Assembly (NCBI GenBank): GCA_041940305.1
Contig: JBGTSJ010000002.1
Location: 496,001-560,000 of the forward strand
DNA from: JBGTSJ01 sp041940305
Lineage (GTDB): Bacteria; Planctomycetota; Planctomycetia; Planctomycetales; Planctomycetaceae
Reading direction: 5' to 3'
DNA length: 64,000 bases
The notes beneath the pieces are model-generated. The model did no database searches, was not told the DNA's origin, and saw only the letters and a list, made by a program, of their open reading frames with translations. The position numbers and the translations under genes were made by a program. Shown piece after piece: positions 26,327-34,459 of the stretch (the stretch's first letter is position 1; each line of letters begins with the position of its first letter).

Positions 26327-28873
26327 TCATACGATCGCCAGCGGGTTCCGGCGTTCTTCCAGTGTTCCTCGGGTGACGCCGACGCGGTTCATCGCTCGCA
26401 GGGACGTCCATACGGCGCTTCCGGTGACTTCACCTGCCAGAAGCGCGCGGTACAGGCCGATCGTCTTCGCGATTTGTTCGCCTGCATCGTCCAGCAGCTC
26501 GATGCGGAAGTGGCGGACTCCGCGATCGAGCAATGTCGGCGCGAGTTCGGCGGCGCTCTGCGGCGTGGAATTGAACAGCGTGTTGCGGCAACCGACGTCC
26601 GCCTTGAGAGGATGCTCGGCTCCGATCCGGTCCCGCAGTCGGACTTCGTGATGGTCGCAGGGGCGGCCGCAATTGGTCTTGTTCGTGCCGGGGGACAGGA
26701 CGGCGCAGAAGACGCAATGCTCCATGTGAAACATCGGCATTTGCTGGTGCAGCACCACCTCCAGCAGGGACGCCGACGTGTGGTCCAGCAGGCAGAGCAG
26801 CTGGTCGCGATTGAGGTCGAAGGACGGCGTGACCCGCAGCGCGCCGCGGCGACGGAGTTCTGCGACGGTCAGTTCGTTCGCGGCATTGAGGGAGAAGTCG
26901 GCAATGCAGGGCGTTCCCTGCTCGGCGAAGAACGCCAGGCCGGCGAAGTTGCGGACGAGCATTCCATCGGCGGAGTGTCGCGCCATCGCCCGGAAGATTC
27001 CCATTTCGCCGGGCTTCTGAATGCGGGGCGTCGCCAGCCAGATCCCCGCAGCGTGCTGCCGCGCGAGTGCGACTGCGTCTCGAAACTGGCGGATGTCCTG
27101 CAGGTCCGCGTAGACGGTCCGCACGCCTTCCGACAGCACGGTCTGTAATTGATCGAGCGTGCGGCAAAGGACGCTCAGCGAGGGGCCGGCCGACTCCAGC
27201 ATCGGCGGCGAAGCCGCTTCGCGACGGAGCTGCGGCAGGACCGGCTCGGGTGCAATGCGGCGAGAGGAGCGATCGACCGTCTCCCGGGCCTGCACCAGTT
27301 GCGCCACCATGACGTGCCGCAGCCGGCCGAGGACGCTCAGGGGAATCATCGGCGTTCCGGTGATCTCGGCGTCCAGCTCCGCCAGTTCGAAGCCGCTGCC
27401 GCCGAGGCGGCCGAGTTGTTCGGTGAGCAACTGAACGGTGAGCGGATGCCGGATCGCTGGTTCAAGGAAATGGTCGGTCTCAGAGCGAACGGGGGGCAGC
27501 CCGTCAGCCTCGGCAACGATTCGCAGCGGCTCGCCGACAGCGGCGGTTGCCCTGACGCGCAGAGACGTCTTCCTCCCCTGGATCTCGCCGGCGTACGAGT
27601 GTTGCAGCTTGCGGGTCAGGGCGGGATCATCCGTCTTCCACACGCGCCGGCCCGGCCGCAGTCGAGACAGATCGACAGCCCCGTGCTGGAATTCCAGCTG
27701 AACTGCGCCGTCGTCGACATCTTCCTGCACACGGCGGCCGTCCCGGTACAGGCAGAAGACGCGCCCCCCCTGCTCTTCTCCGGCGGCGCGGTCGCCATCG
27801 AAGACAACGCCGTCGCCGGCCTTGATTCGTCCATGCAGGCGCACTTCGACGCGTCCCCGCTTGACGCCGGCGACGACGCCGACGGCCACGCCCCGCTTGG
27901 CGGAACTGGTTGCAGGAACGAGCGCCTTGTGGTCGCACCCTTCCAGCCACCCGTGCGAAAATCCGCGCGAAAAGGAGAGCTCCATCTCCTCGACCTGCCG
28001 CGGCGTGAATGCGACAGGCTGCCCAGCCATGGCCGCGTCAATTGCCTGCCGGTAATGACGCGTGATGTTCGCGACGTATTCGGGCGTCTTGAGACGGCCC
28101 TCGATCTTGAGCGACACGCAGCCGGCGGCGATCAGTTCCGGCACCAACGCATAGGCGGCCAGGTCCTGCGGACTGAGGAGATACTTCTGCTCACCCAGTT
28201 CGACATCCTGCCCGTCGCAGACGAGTTCATAGGGCAACCGGCAGGCCTGTGCGCATTGACCGCGATTCGCGCTGCGGCCGCCGAGCGACTCGCTCGTCAG
28301 GCACTGTCCGCTGTAGGCGACGCACAAGGCGCCATGCACGAAAACTTCCAGCGGCATGGATGAGTTCGCATGAATCGCGGCAATCTCACGAACGGACAAT
28401 TCGCGGGCGAGCACCACCCGCTCAACACCCAGTTCGTGAGCGATGGCAATGCACTCGGCGCTGGTCATCGTCATCTGCGTCGAGGCATGGATCGGGAGAT
28501 CCGGACAGATGCGGCGGATCAAGCGCACGAGTCCCAGATCCTGAACGAGCACGGCATCGACGCCCGCCGCGGCCACCGCGCGGACCAGAGACTCAACCTC
28601 CTCGAGTTCGTTCGAGAACACCAGCGTGTTGAGCGTGACGTATCCGCATACGCCGTGGCGGTGCAGGAACGCCATCAGCTCCGGCAGATCGCCGGCCTCA
28701 AAGTTGGCGGCACGAGCCCGGGCGTTGAACCCGGAGTTGAGGCCGAAGTAGATCGCGTCTGCCCCGTTGGCGACGGCGGCCCGCGCGCAGTCCCAGTTTC
28801 CTGCGGGAGCGAGCAGTTCGGGGGCTTGCGAAGGAGGAACAAACATCGTCAGAAGCTTAACGGGATGCGCCAT
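26327..28873 (-). CDS. Peptidase U32 family protein (RlhA/TrhP-like)
   Basis: An 848-residue cytosolic protein of the U32 family. It opens with PELLAPAGNWDCARAAVANGADAIYFG and HASTQMTM. The U32 signature EVFVHGALCVAYSGQCLTS is at 176-194, then NRGQCAQACRLPY. Cys184, Cys191, Cys207 and Cys211 resemble the iron-sulfur ligands known in UbiU/UbiV-type relatives. A long C-terminal half (from about 380) fits the DUF3656 extension of RlhA-like proteins. Members act in prephenate-dependent hydroxylation of 23S rRNA (RlhA) or tRNA (TrhP), rather than as proven proteases. RNA modification is the likelier role, but this 848-residue version is longer than E. coli RlhA, so no symbol is given. ATG 28846 is an alternative start. 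Confidence 0.85.
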   Translation of the reverse strand: MAHPVKLLTMFVPPSQAPELLAPAGNWDCARAAVANGADAIYFGLNSGFNARARAANFEAGDLPELMAFLHRHGVCGYVTLNTLVFSNELEEVESLVRAVAAAGVDAVLVQDLGLVRLIRRICPDLPIHASTQMTMTSAECIAIAHELGVERVVLARELSVREIAAIHANSSMPLEVFVHGALCVAYSGQCLTSESLGGRSANRGQCAQACRLPYELVCDGQDVELGEQKYLLSPQDLAAYALVPELIAAGCVSLKIEGRLKTPEYVANITRHYRQAIDAAMAGQPVAFTPRQVEEMELSFSRGFSHGWLEGCDHKALVPATSSAKRGVAVGVVAGVKRGRVEVRLHGRIKAGDGVVFDGDRAAGEEQGGRVFCLYRDGRRVQEDVDDGAVQLEFQHGAVDLSRLRPGRRVWKTDDPALTRKLQHSYAGEIQGRKTSLRVRATAAVGEPLRIVAEADGLPPVRSETDHFLEPAIRHPLTVQLLTEQLGRLGGSGFELAELDAEITGTPMIPLSVLGRLRHVMVAQLVQARETVDRSSRRIAPEPVLPQLRREAASPPMLESAGPSLSVLCRTLDQLQTVLSEGVRTVYADLQDIRQFRDAVALARQHAAGIWLATPRIQKPGEMGIFRAMARHSADGMLVRNFAGLAFFAEQGTPCIADFSLNAANELTVAELRRRGALRVTPSFDLNRDQLLCLLDHTSASLLEVVLHQQMPMFHMEHCVFCAVLSPGTNKTNCGRPCDHHEVRLRDRIGAEHPLKADVGCRNTLFNSTPQSAAELAPTLLDRGVRHFRIELLDDAGEQIAKTIGLYRALLAGEVTGSAVWTSLRAMNRVGVTRGTLEERRNPLAIV

Positions 28874-28995
28874 ACTACCAAGCGGCGGAGGTTCGGGCGC
28901 AGCACTGTATTTTGACCGATGGCGGACCTGTGTGCAGCCCTCGCGGGCCCAATCCGGTAGACTCGGCCCGTTCCATGCATCCAGGAGATCACATC

Positions 28996-30120
28996 ATGAG
29001 ACTGTACCCACTGGCGGTCGTGCTGTTCGTGGCAGGCGGTTCGTTCCTATCAGCTGGAGAGCCGATCGATCCAGGAGAAGCGACTCGTGCGGAGGGGGAC
29101 TCGACGCTCTGGTACGACGTCCGGCTGGTGGGAGTGGAGGGTCAGGGATGGAGTGAGAACGCGGCGCCGTTCGACCGGCTGCCGGCCAGGGCTGAGGCAC
29201 TCGTCCGTTCCGACGTGTGGAACCTCAGCCGTCATTCGGCCGGACTATGCGTGAGGTTCATCACCGATGCGACGTCGCTGCAGGCGCGGTGGACGCTGAC
29301 GTCGGAGCGGCTGGAGATGCCGCACATGCCGGCCTCGGGAGTGAGCGGACTGGATCTGTACGTGCGGGATGACGAAGGGATCTGGCGCTGGCTGAGCAAC
29401 GCCCGGCCCACTGGGGTGCAGAACAACGAGGTCTTGTACAGTGGCATCCCGGAAGGGACCCGCGAGTATCGCCTGTACCTGCCCTTGTACAACGGAGTGT
29501 CGGCGGTGGAACTGGGACTGCCGGAAGGGACCACGCTTTCCCGACCTGATCCGTATGCGGCCGGGCATGAGAAGCCGATCGTGTTTTACGGGACGTCGAT
29601 TACGCACGGCGCTTGTGCGTCGCGCCCCGGAATGGTGCACACGGCAATCCTGGGCAGGCGGTTCGAGCGACCGGTCATCAACCTGGGATTCTCGGGGAAC
29701 GGACGAATGGAATTGCCGGTGGCCGAGTTGATGGCGGAGATCGACGCCGCGGTTTATGTGATCGACTGTCTGCCGAACATCAATGCCGAGCAGGTCGCCG
29801 AGCGGACCGAGCCTCTGGTGAAGCTCCTGCGCGAGAAGCGGCCCGAGACGCCGATCCTGCTGGTGGAAGACCGGACGTACAGCGACGCGTTCCTGATTGG
29901 GTCGAAGCGGGAGCGGAACGACAGCAGCCGTGCGGCGCTCAAGGCCGCTTATGACCGCCTGATCGCCGAAGGCACGACCCGGCTCGGGTATCTGGAGGGT
30001 GAGCATTTGCTCGGCGACGACAACGAGGGGACGGTGGACAGTTCGCATCCCACCGATCTGGGCTTCATGCGTCAGGCGGATGCGTTTGAGCCGGCATTGC
30101 AGGAATTGCTGTCGGAATGA
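28996..30120 (+). CDS. Secreted SGNH/GDSL hydrolase family protein
   Basis: A 374-residue protein; the ATG at 28996 follows AGGAG by 8 bases and begins a signal peptide (MRLYPLAVVLFVAGGSFLSAG). Residues about 30-185 are a beta-rich N-terminal domain (WYDVRLVGVEGQGW, LDLYVRD). The SGNH hydrolase domain follows: Ser201 in FYGTSITHGACASRPG, the Gly of NLGFSGNG with its following Asn, and Asp348/His351 in DSSHPTDLG. All four blocks are present. Activity as an extracellular esterase or carbohydrate deacetylase is expected; substrate unknown. The helical insert before the last block (ERNDSSRAALKAAYDRL) is normal for the family. Confidence 0.88.
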   Translation: MRLYPLAVVLFVAGGSFLSAGEPIDPGEATRAEGDSTLWYDVRLVGVEGQGWSENAAPFDRLPARAEALVRSDVWNLSRHSAGLCVRFITDATSLQARWTLTSERLEMPHMPASGVSGLDLYVRDDEGIWRWLSNARPTGVQNNEVLYSGIPEGTREYRLYLPLYNGVSAVELGLPEGTTLSRPDPYAAGHEKPIVFYGTSITHGACASRPGMVHTAILGRRFERPVINLGFSGNGRMELPVAELMAEIDAAVYVIDCLPNINAEQVAERTEPLVKLLREKRPETPILLVEDRTYSDAFLIGSKRERNDSSRAALKAAYDRLIAEGTTRLGYLEGEHLLGDDNEGTVDSSHPTDLGFMRQADAFEPALQELLSE

Positions 30121-30311
30121 GTCCGAGACCGGCTGGAGACGCCAGTGCACTCGCGCAAGCGGTCGTGCGGCGCCGATACTCCGGACCGAATTGACCGAAT
30201 CCCCGGCGACTCCTAAACTTCCAGCGCAGCAGCCGATTCTGCGCTGTGTTTCTGCGATGGTCAGGGTGCGGCTGGAGACGCCCCGCGCGCTCGCGGACCA
30301 GGGATGCGAAC

Positions 30312-31253
30312 ATGAAAAGCGAACACCGTCACGAACTCGCCGAGAACGACCTGAGCAAGCTGATTGCGCGATGGCGCGATCAACTGGAGCCGCATGCGAA
30401 CAAGATCCTCATCGGTTTTCTGCTCGTGGCCGTGCTGGTCGTCGGAGGCATCGTGGCGATGCGCTCGACGTCGGCGTCGAGTTCGGTCGGCTTTACGGAA
30501 CTTGCCCTGGCGAACGGGGCCGAGGACTTCGAGACGGTCGCCGAAGATTTCGACGGCACGCTGGCGGCGACGTGGGCGCGGCTGCGGGCCGGCGAGGAGT
30601 ATCTGCGGGAGGGGCTGCGGCTGTCGCTGAGCGATCGGCCGGCCAGTAATGAGCGGCTGGAGCAGGCGCAGAAGTCATTTGAGAAAGTTTTGAAAGGTTC
30701 AGACGTTCCCCCGGAAGTGCGTGAGAAGGCGCTGTATGGTCTGGCCACGACGCTGGAGGCGATGTCGAGCCAGCAGACGGGCACGGCGCCTGCGATCGAG
30801 GCGTATCAGCGATTGATTGATGAGTTCCCGGAGACGCGCTATCTGCGTTGGGCCGAGGAGCGGATCAGCACGCTGAAGTCGCCGGAGGCGCAGGAGTTTT
30901 ACGCCTGGTTCCATTCGCAGAATCCAAAGCCGGAAGACCGGCCGCTGCCGCGCGATTTTCCGGATCCGTTCAGCGGAATGACGGATGACGCCACAGCTGA
31001 TCCGGCGGGGACTGACGACGTGGAACTGCTCGACGCGATGCCGCCGCCTCCGCCGGCGTCGCAGCGGAACAGCACGGCGCCGACGCCTCCCGGCGAGGCT
31101 GCCGAACCGGAGGGTCCTGCGCTCCCGGGTGTCGACGAGCCCGCGACACCGGACGAGTCGCCCGAGACCTCGGATCCGGAGAGTCCGGAAACGCCGTCTG
31201 CCGACGAGCCTGCCGATGCGGACGCGACTCCGGCCGAGTCCACCGAGCCGTGA
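30312..31253 (+). CDS. Membrane-anchored TPR-like protein with acidic Pro-rich tail
   Basis: A 313-residue protein starting MKSEHRHELAENDLSKLIARW. The short cytosolic N-terminus is followed by one transmembrane helix at about 34-52. A helical TPR-like region (about 60-200: WARLRAGEEYLREGL, RLEQAQKSFEKVL, EKALYGLATTLEAM, YQRLIDEFPET) resembles YfgM-type proteins. The last 90 residues are low-complexity and rich in Pro, Glu, Thr and Ala, probably disordered. A periplasmic scaffold role is inferred. The start is chosen from the N-terminal helix; the frame is open to 30246. Confidence 0.65.
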   Translation: MKSEHRHELAENDLSKLIARWRDQLEPHANKILIGFLLVAVLVVGGIVAMRSTSASSSVGFTELALANGAEDFETVAEDFDGTLAATWARLRAGEEYLREGLRLSLSDRPASNERLEQAQKSFEKVLKGSDVPPEVREKALYGLATTLEAMSSQQTGTAPAIEAYQRLIDEFPETRYLRWAEERISTLKSPEAQEFYAWFHSQNPKPEDRPLPRDFPDPFSGMTDDATADPAGTDDVELLDAMPPPPPASQRNSTAPTPPGEAAEPEGPALPGVDEPATPDESPETSDPESPETPSADEPADADATPAESTEP

Positions 31254-31408
31254 CAGGCTCGGGTTCGGGTGGAGTTGAGTTGTGCTTCAGCCAGTGCGCT
31301 GCAATGCACTGATGCGCCCACTGTGGTGGAGCGCGTCGGGTCGACGAGGAATCGATGCCTGGCGACGTTCGCCCTCGCCGGCACGCCGGGCTACGATGTC
31401 TGATTCCC

Positions 31409-32410
31409 ATGTCTGCTCCGTTGTCCAATGAACCCGTGTCGTTGACAGTGGAGGCCCGCGCGCACGGGTGGCGGGTGGATCATTACCTGGGGCGGTTGTA
31501 TCCCAATTACAGCCGCGCGCTGTTCCAAAAGGCGATTGCGCAGGGGCACGTGCAGGTCAACGGGCTGGCGGTCAAGGCATCGCGACGGCTGCGGATGAAC
31601 GACCGCATCTCGCTGCGACTGCCGGAGACCCCGGACGAGACTCTGCAGCCGGAGAACATTCCACTCGACGTGCTGTACGAGGACGATGCGTTGATCGTCA
31701 TCAACAAGCCGGCCGACATGGTGACGCATCCGGGCAAGGCGCACTACGGCGGCACGCTCGCGGCGGCGCTGCAGTTTCATTTCGACCGGCTGAGCGACGT
31801 GGCCGGGAAGTTGCGGCCCGGCATCGTGCATCGGCTGGACCGGGACACGAGCGGCGTGATCATCGTCGCCAAGGACAACCAGATCCATCACCGGCTGAGC
31901 GGTCAGTTTGAGCAGCGGACCGTGCAGAAGGAGTATCGGGCCATCGTCCGCGGCGTCGTCGCCAGCGACGAGGGGCTGATCGAGACGCACATCCGTATCC
32001 ACCCCAAGGTGCGCGAGAAGATGATGGTGTGCGAGCCGGAAGGAAAGTCGCGGCCGGCGGTCACGCGCTACGAGGTCCTGGAGCGATTCCGCGGATTTAC
32101 CGAAGTGCGGCTGCTGCCGAAGACCGGGCGGACGCATCAGCTGCGCGTGCACATGAAGCACATCGGCCATCCGATCGTGGCCGACCGGCTGTACGGTGGT
32201 CACGCGGAACTGTTGCTCAGTGAACTGGCCGCGGAGGCGACAAACGATGCATCCGGCGGTAGGCTGATTTCCCGTCAGGCGCTGCACGCCCGGCGGCTGG
32301 AGCTGCGGCATCCGGTCACCGAGCAACCAATCGCCTGGGAGGCCCCCCTCCCCGATGACATGCAGCGGACCCTCGAGGCACTCAGACGCTATCGGACGAT
32401 GACTCAATGA
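31409..32410 (+). CDS. rluD: Ribosomal large-subunit pseudouridine synthase RluD-like
   Basis: A 333-residue RluA/RluD-family enzyme that converts uridines in rRNA to pseudouridine in the cytosol. Residues 12-70 form the S4 RNA-binding domain (WRVDHYLGRLYPNYSRALFQKAI, HVQVNG). The catalytic Asp144 lies in HRLDRDTSGV, followed by KEYRAIV and KTGRTHQLRVHMKHIGHPI. Size and motif order fit RluD better than RluA or RluC, but the target positions cannot be proved. The ATG at 31409 gives the normal start. Its stop overlaps the next start (ATGA), so the two genes are translationally coupled. Confidence 0.88.
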   Translation: MSAPLSNEPVSLTVEARAHGWRVDHYLGRLYPNYSRALFQKAIAQGHVQVNGLAVKASRRLRMNDRISLRLPETPDETLQPENIPLDVLYEDDALIVINKPADMVTHPGKAHYGGTLAAALQFHFDRLSDVAGKLRPGIVHRLDRDTSGVIIVAKDNQIHHRLSGQFEQRTVQKEYRAIVRGVVASDEGLIETHIRIHPKVREKMMVCEPEGKSRPAVTRYEVLERFRGFTEVRLLPKTGRTHQLRVHMKHIGHPIVADRLYGGHAELLLSELAAEATNDASGGRLISRQALHARRLELRHPVTEQPIAWEAPLPDDMQRTLEALRRYRTMTQ

Positions 32411-33273
32411 AGCTTGCGAAAGTTCGACTGGCAGACGGCGCCCTGCACGTGGCGTCCGTGTCCGACGAGGGAGTGCGGCTGCTCGACCTGACTCAGATTG
32501 ACAACTGCCGCATGCTCAGCGACGTGCTGCATGCCGCCGATCCGCCAGCGCTCGCGCGATTCCTGATCGATCCGAACTCCGGTCCGATCAAACCGAATGA
32601 GGTCGAGTTCCTGGCGCCGATCGACCGGCAGGAAGTGTGGGCGGCCGGCGTGACGTACAAGCGCAGCCAGGTGGCGCGGATGGAGGAGTCCGAACACGGG
32701 GCGTCGCATTACGACCGCGTGTATACGGCCGATCGTCCGGAGTTGTTCTTCAAGGCGACGCCACAGCGGGTCTCCGGACCAAACCAGCCGGTGCGCGTGC
32801 GAACGGACAGCCGGTGGTCCGTGCCCGAACCGGAGTTCACGCTGGTGATCAGTCCGCAGGGGAAGATCGTCGGGTACACGATCGGCAATGACATGTCGGC
32901 CCGCGATATCGAAGGCGAGAATCCGCTGTATCTGCCACAGGCGAAGGTCTACAGGCAGTGCTGCGCACTGGGCCCCTGCGTGTTGCTCGTGGAGCAGCCG
33001 CTTGATCTGGCGGCGACGACGATCTCGCTGTCGATTCGACGGAGCGGCAGCGAAGTGTTCGCCGGGTCGACAAACCTGGGGCAACTTAACCGGAAGCTGC
33101 CGGAACTGGCCGCGTGGCTGCTGCGGGAAAACGAGTTTCCTGCAGGCGCATTTCTGCTGACGGGAACCGGGATCGTTCCCCCCGACGAGTTCACCTGCCG
33201 GGCGGGGGACGTGATCGCGATCTCGGTCAGCGGGATCGGGACGCTGACGAATCCGGTTGTGTCCGGAGACTGA
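32407..33273 (+). CDS. Fumarylacetoacetate hydrolase family protein
   Basis: A 288-residue FAH-family enzyme, overlapping the rluD-like gene by 4 bp. The fold signature is present: VWAAGVTYKRSQ, ELFFKATPQRVSGPNQ, VPEPEFTLVIS with the metal-binding glutamates, GYTIGNDMSARDIEGENP with the metal Asp, and LTGTGIVPPD. Such enzymes cleave C-C bonds, hydrate or isomerise 2-oxo or acylpyruvate compounds with Mg2+ or Mn2+. The N-terminal style and EGENPLYLPQAK segment are close to the sugar-acid dehydratase-type subset (for example 2-keto-3-deoxy-D-arabonate dehydratase), which is a tentative assignment. Confidence 0.88.
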   Translation: MKLAKVRLADGALHVASVSDEGVRLLDLTQIDNCRMLSDVLHAADPPALARFLIDPNSGPIKPNEVEFLAPIDRQEVWAAGVTYKRSQVARMEESEHGASHYDRVYTADRPELFFKATPQRVSGPNQPVRVRTDSRWSVPEPEFTLVISPQGKIVGYTIGNDMSARDIEGENPLYLPQAKVYRQCCALGPCVLLVEQPLDLAATTISLSIRRSGSEVFAGSTNLGQLNRKLPELAAWLLRENEFPAGAFLLTGTGIVPPDEFTCRAGDVIAISVSGIGTLTNPVVSGD

Positions 33274-33283
33274 GAGAGTGGAC

Positions 33284-33308
33284 AGCGGCGGCGTTGAACC
33301 CCGCCGCT
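33284..33308 (+). terminator. Possible GC-rich terminator hairpin
   Basis: AGCGGCGG (33284-33291) pairs perfectly with CCGCCGCT (33301-33308) across a 9-base loop, 10 bp after the FAH-family stop codon. There is no T-run, so it may be factor-dependent or only stabilise the mRNA end. Confidence 0.4.
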
Positions 33309-33489
33309 CGCGGACGCGGCGTGTTGACGTTCGGCAACGTGCCGTTGATGCCGACAGGAAGCGCGGGGTCCGCGCGAGTTTGACGAACCGGCCGGTTGCG
33401 AGGGATGTTTCGCGCGAGGCGGCGGACGGAGGCGGGTATCTTTGGAGACTCGTGCTCTGCTGTCCCGACCCTGATCGCCCCGACTGCCG

Positions 33490-34356
33490 ATGTCACTCAC
33501 GATCACCGCTCCCGAATCCCTGCGGCGACGCGACCAGCAGCTCGCCGACATCGCTTCGTATGCCGCGGATGAGTCCATTCCCGACGTCCCGTGGCTCACG
33601 CGACTGGACCTCAAAGAGCCTCGCTGCAATCTTCGCAGTCTGGACTCCGGGACGCGCAGCGCGAAGCGCCTGACCGACGTGATCGGGGCGTTGATTCTGC
33701 TGGCGCTGCTCTGGCCCGTAATGATCTTGGTCGCGCTGCTGGTGCGGCTGACTTCGCCTGGTCCGATCATCTTCCGCCAGGTGCGGGTCGGCGTGAACCT
33801 GCGCAGCCGCGGCGGCGACCGTCGCCGCGCGGATCAGGAAGATCCTGCCGAAGACGTCGGGACGCCATCTCGCGGCGCCCGGCGGCGGGCGCAATCCGAC
33901 AGGAGGACCGAGTTCGCGTATGGCCGGCACTTTACGCTTTACAAGTTTCGCACAATGCGGATCGATGCGGAGAAAAACGGGGCGCAATTCGCGGTGAAGG
34001 GCGACTCGCGCGTCACGCCGATCGGCCGCCTTCTCCGCAGGACGCGGCTCGACGAACTGCCGCAGTTGTGGAACGTCCTCAAGGGAGAAATGTCGCTCGT
34101 GGGACCGCGGCCGGAGCGCCCGGAATTCATCTCGGACCTGTCGGAGCAGATTCCCGACTATCTGCAGCGGTTGGGCATTAAGCCTGGGCTCACGGGGGTC
34201 GCGCAGATCGTAAACGGATACGACAACAACATCGAGAGCTTCCGCCGCAAAGTCGCATTCGACGTGCTGTATCTGCAGAACTGCTGCTGGTGGAACGACG
34301 TGAAAATCCTGCTGAGGACGATCCGCGTTGTGCTCAGCGGCAGCGGTGCGCTGTGA
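33490..34356 (+). CDS. Sugar-1-phosphate transferase of the undecaprenyl type (bacterial sugar transferase family)
   Basis: A 288-residue enzyme that starts exopolysaccharide or O-antigen synthesis by moving a sugar-1-phosphate from a nucleotide sugar to undecaprenyl phosphate at the membrane. It has the membrane hairpin (LTDVIGALILLALLWPVMILVALLVR), SPGPIIFRQVRVG, FTLYKFRTM, the RLDELPQLWNVLKGEMSLVGPRPERPEF block and KPGLTGVAQI. Between QVRVG and FTLYKFRTM lies an extra stretch of about 45 residues, very rich in Arg/Asp/Gly, that breaks the usual short spacing. The N-terminal 50 residues are soluble. No glycosyltransferase cluster is adjacent. Confidence 0.9.
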   Translation: MSLTITAPESLRRRDQQLADIASYAADESIPDVPWLTRLDLKEPRCNLRSLDSGTRSAKRLTDVIGALILLALLWPVMILVALLVRLTSPGPIIFRQVRVGVNLRSRGGDRRRADQEDPAEDVGTPSRGARRRAQSDRRTEFAYGRHFTLYKFRTMRIDAEKNGAQFAVKGDSRVTPIGRLLRRTRLDELPQLWNVLKGEMSLVGPRPERPEFISDLSEQIPDYLQRLGIKPGLTGVAQIVNGYDNNIESFRRKVAFDVLYLQNCCWWNDVKILLRTIRVVLSGSGAL

Positions 34357-34459
34357 TTCAGGCTCAGCAAACAGCTTGTCATCGAGAGGCGACCGGGCGA
34401 CAACGGGACGCGGTGGCGGCCGTCGCCGCATGGCGTTTCGCGGATCGATGATTCACGTT

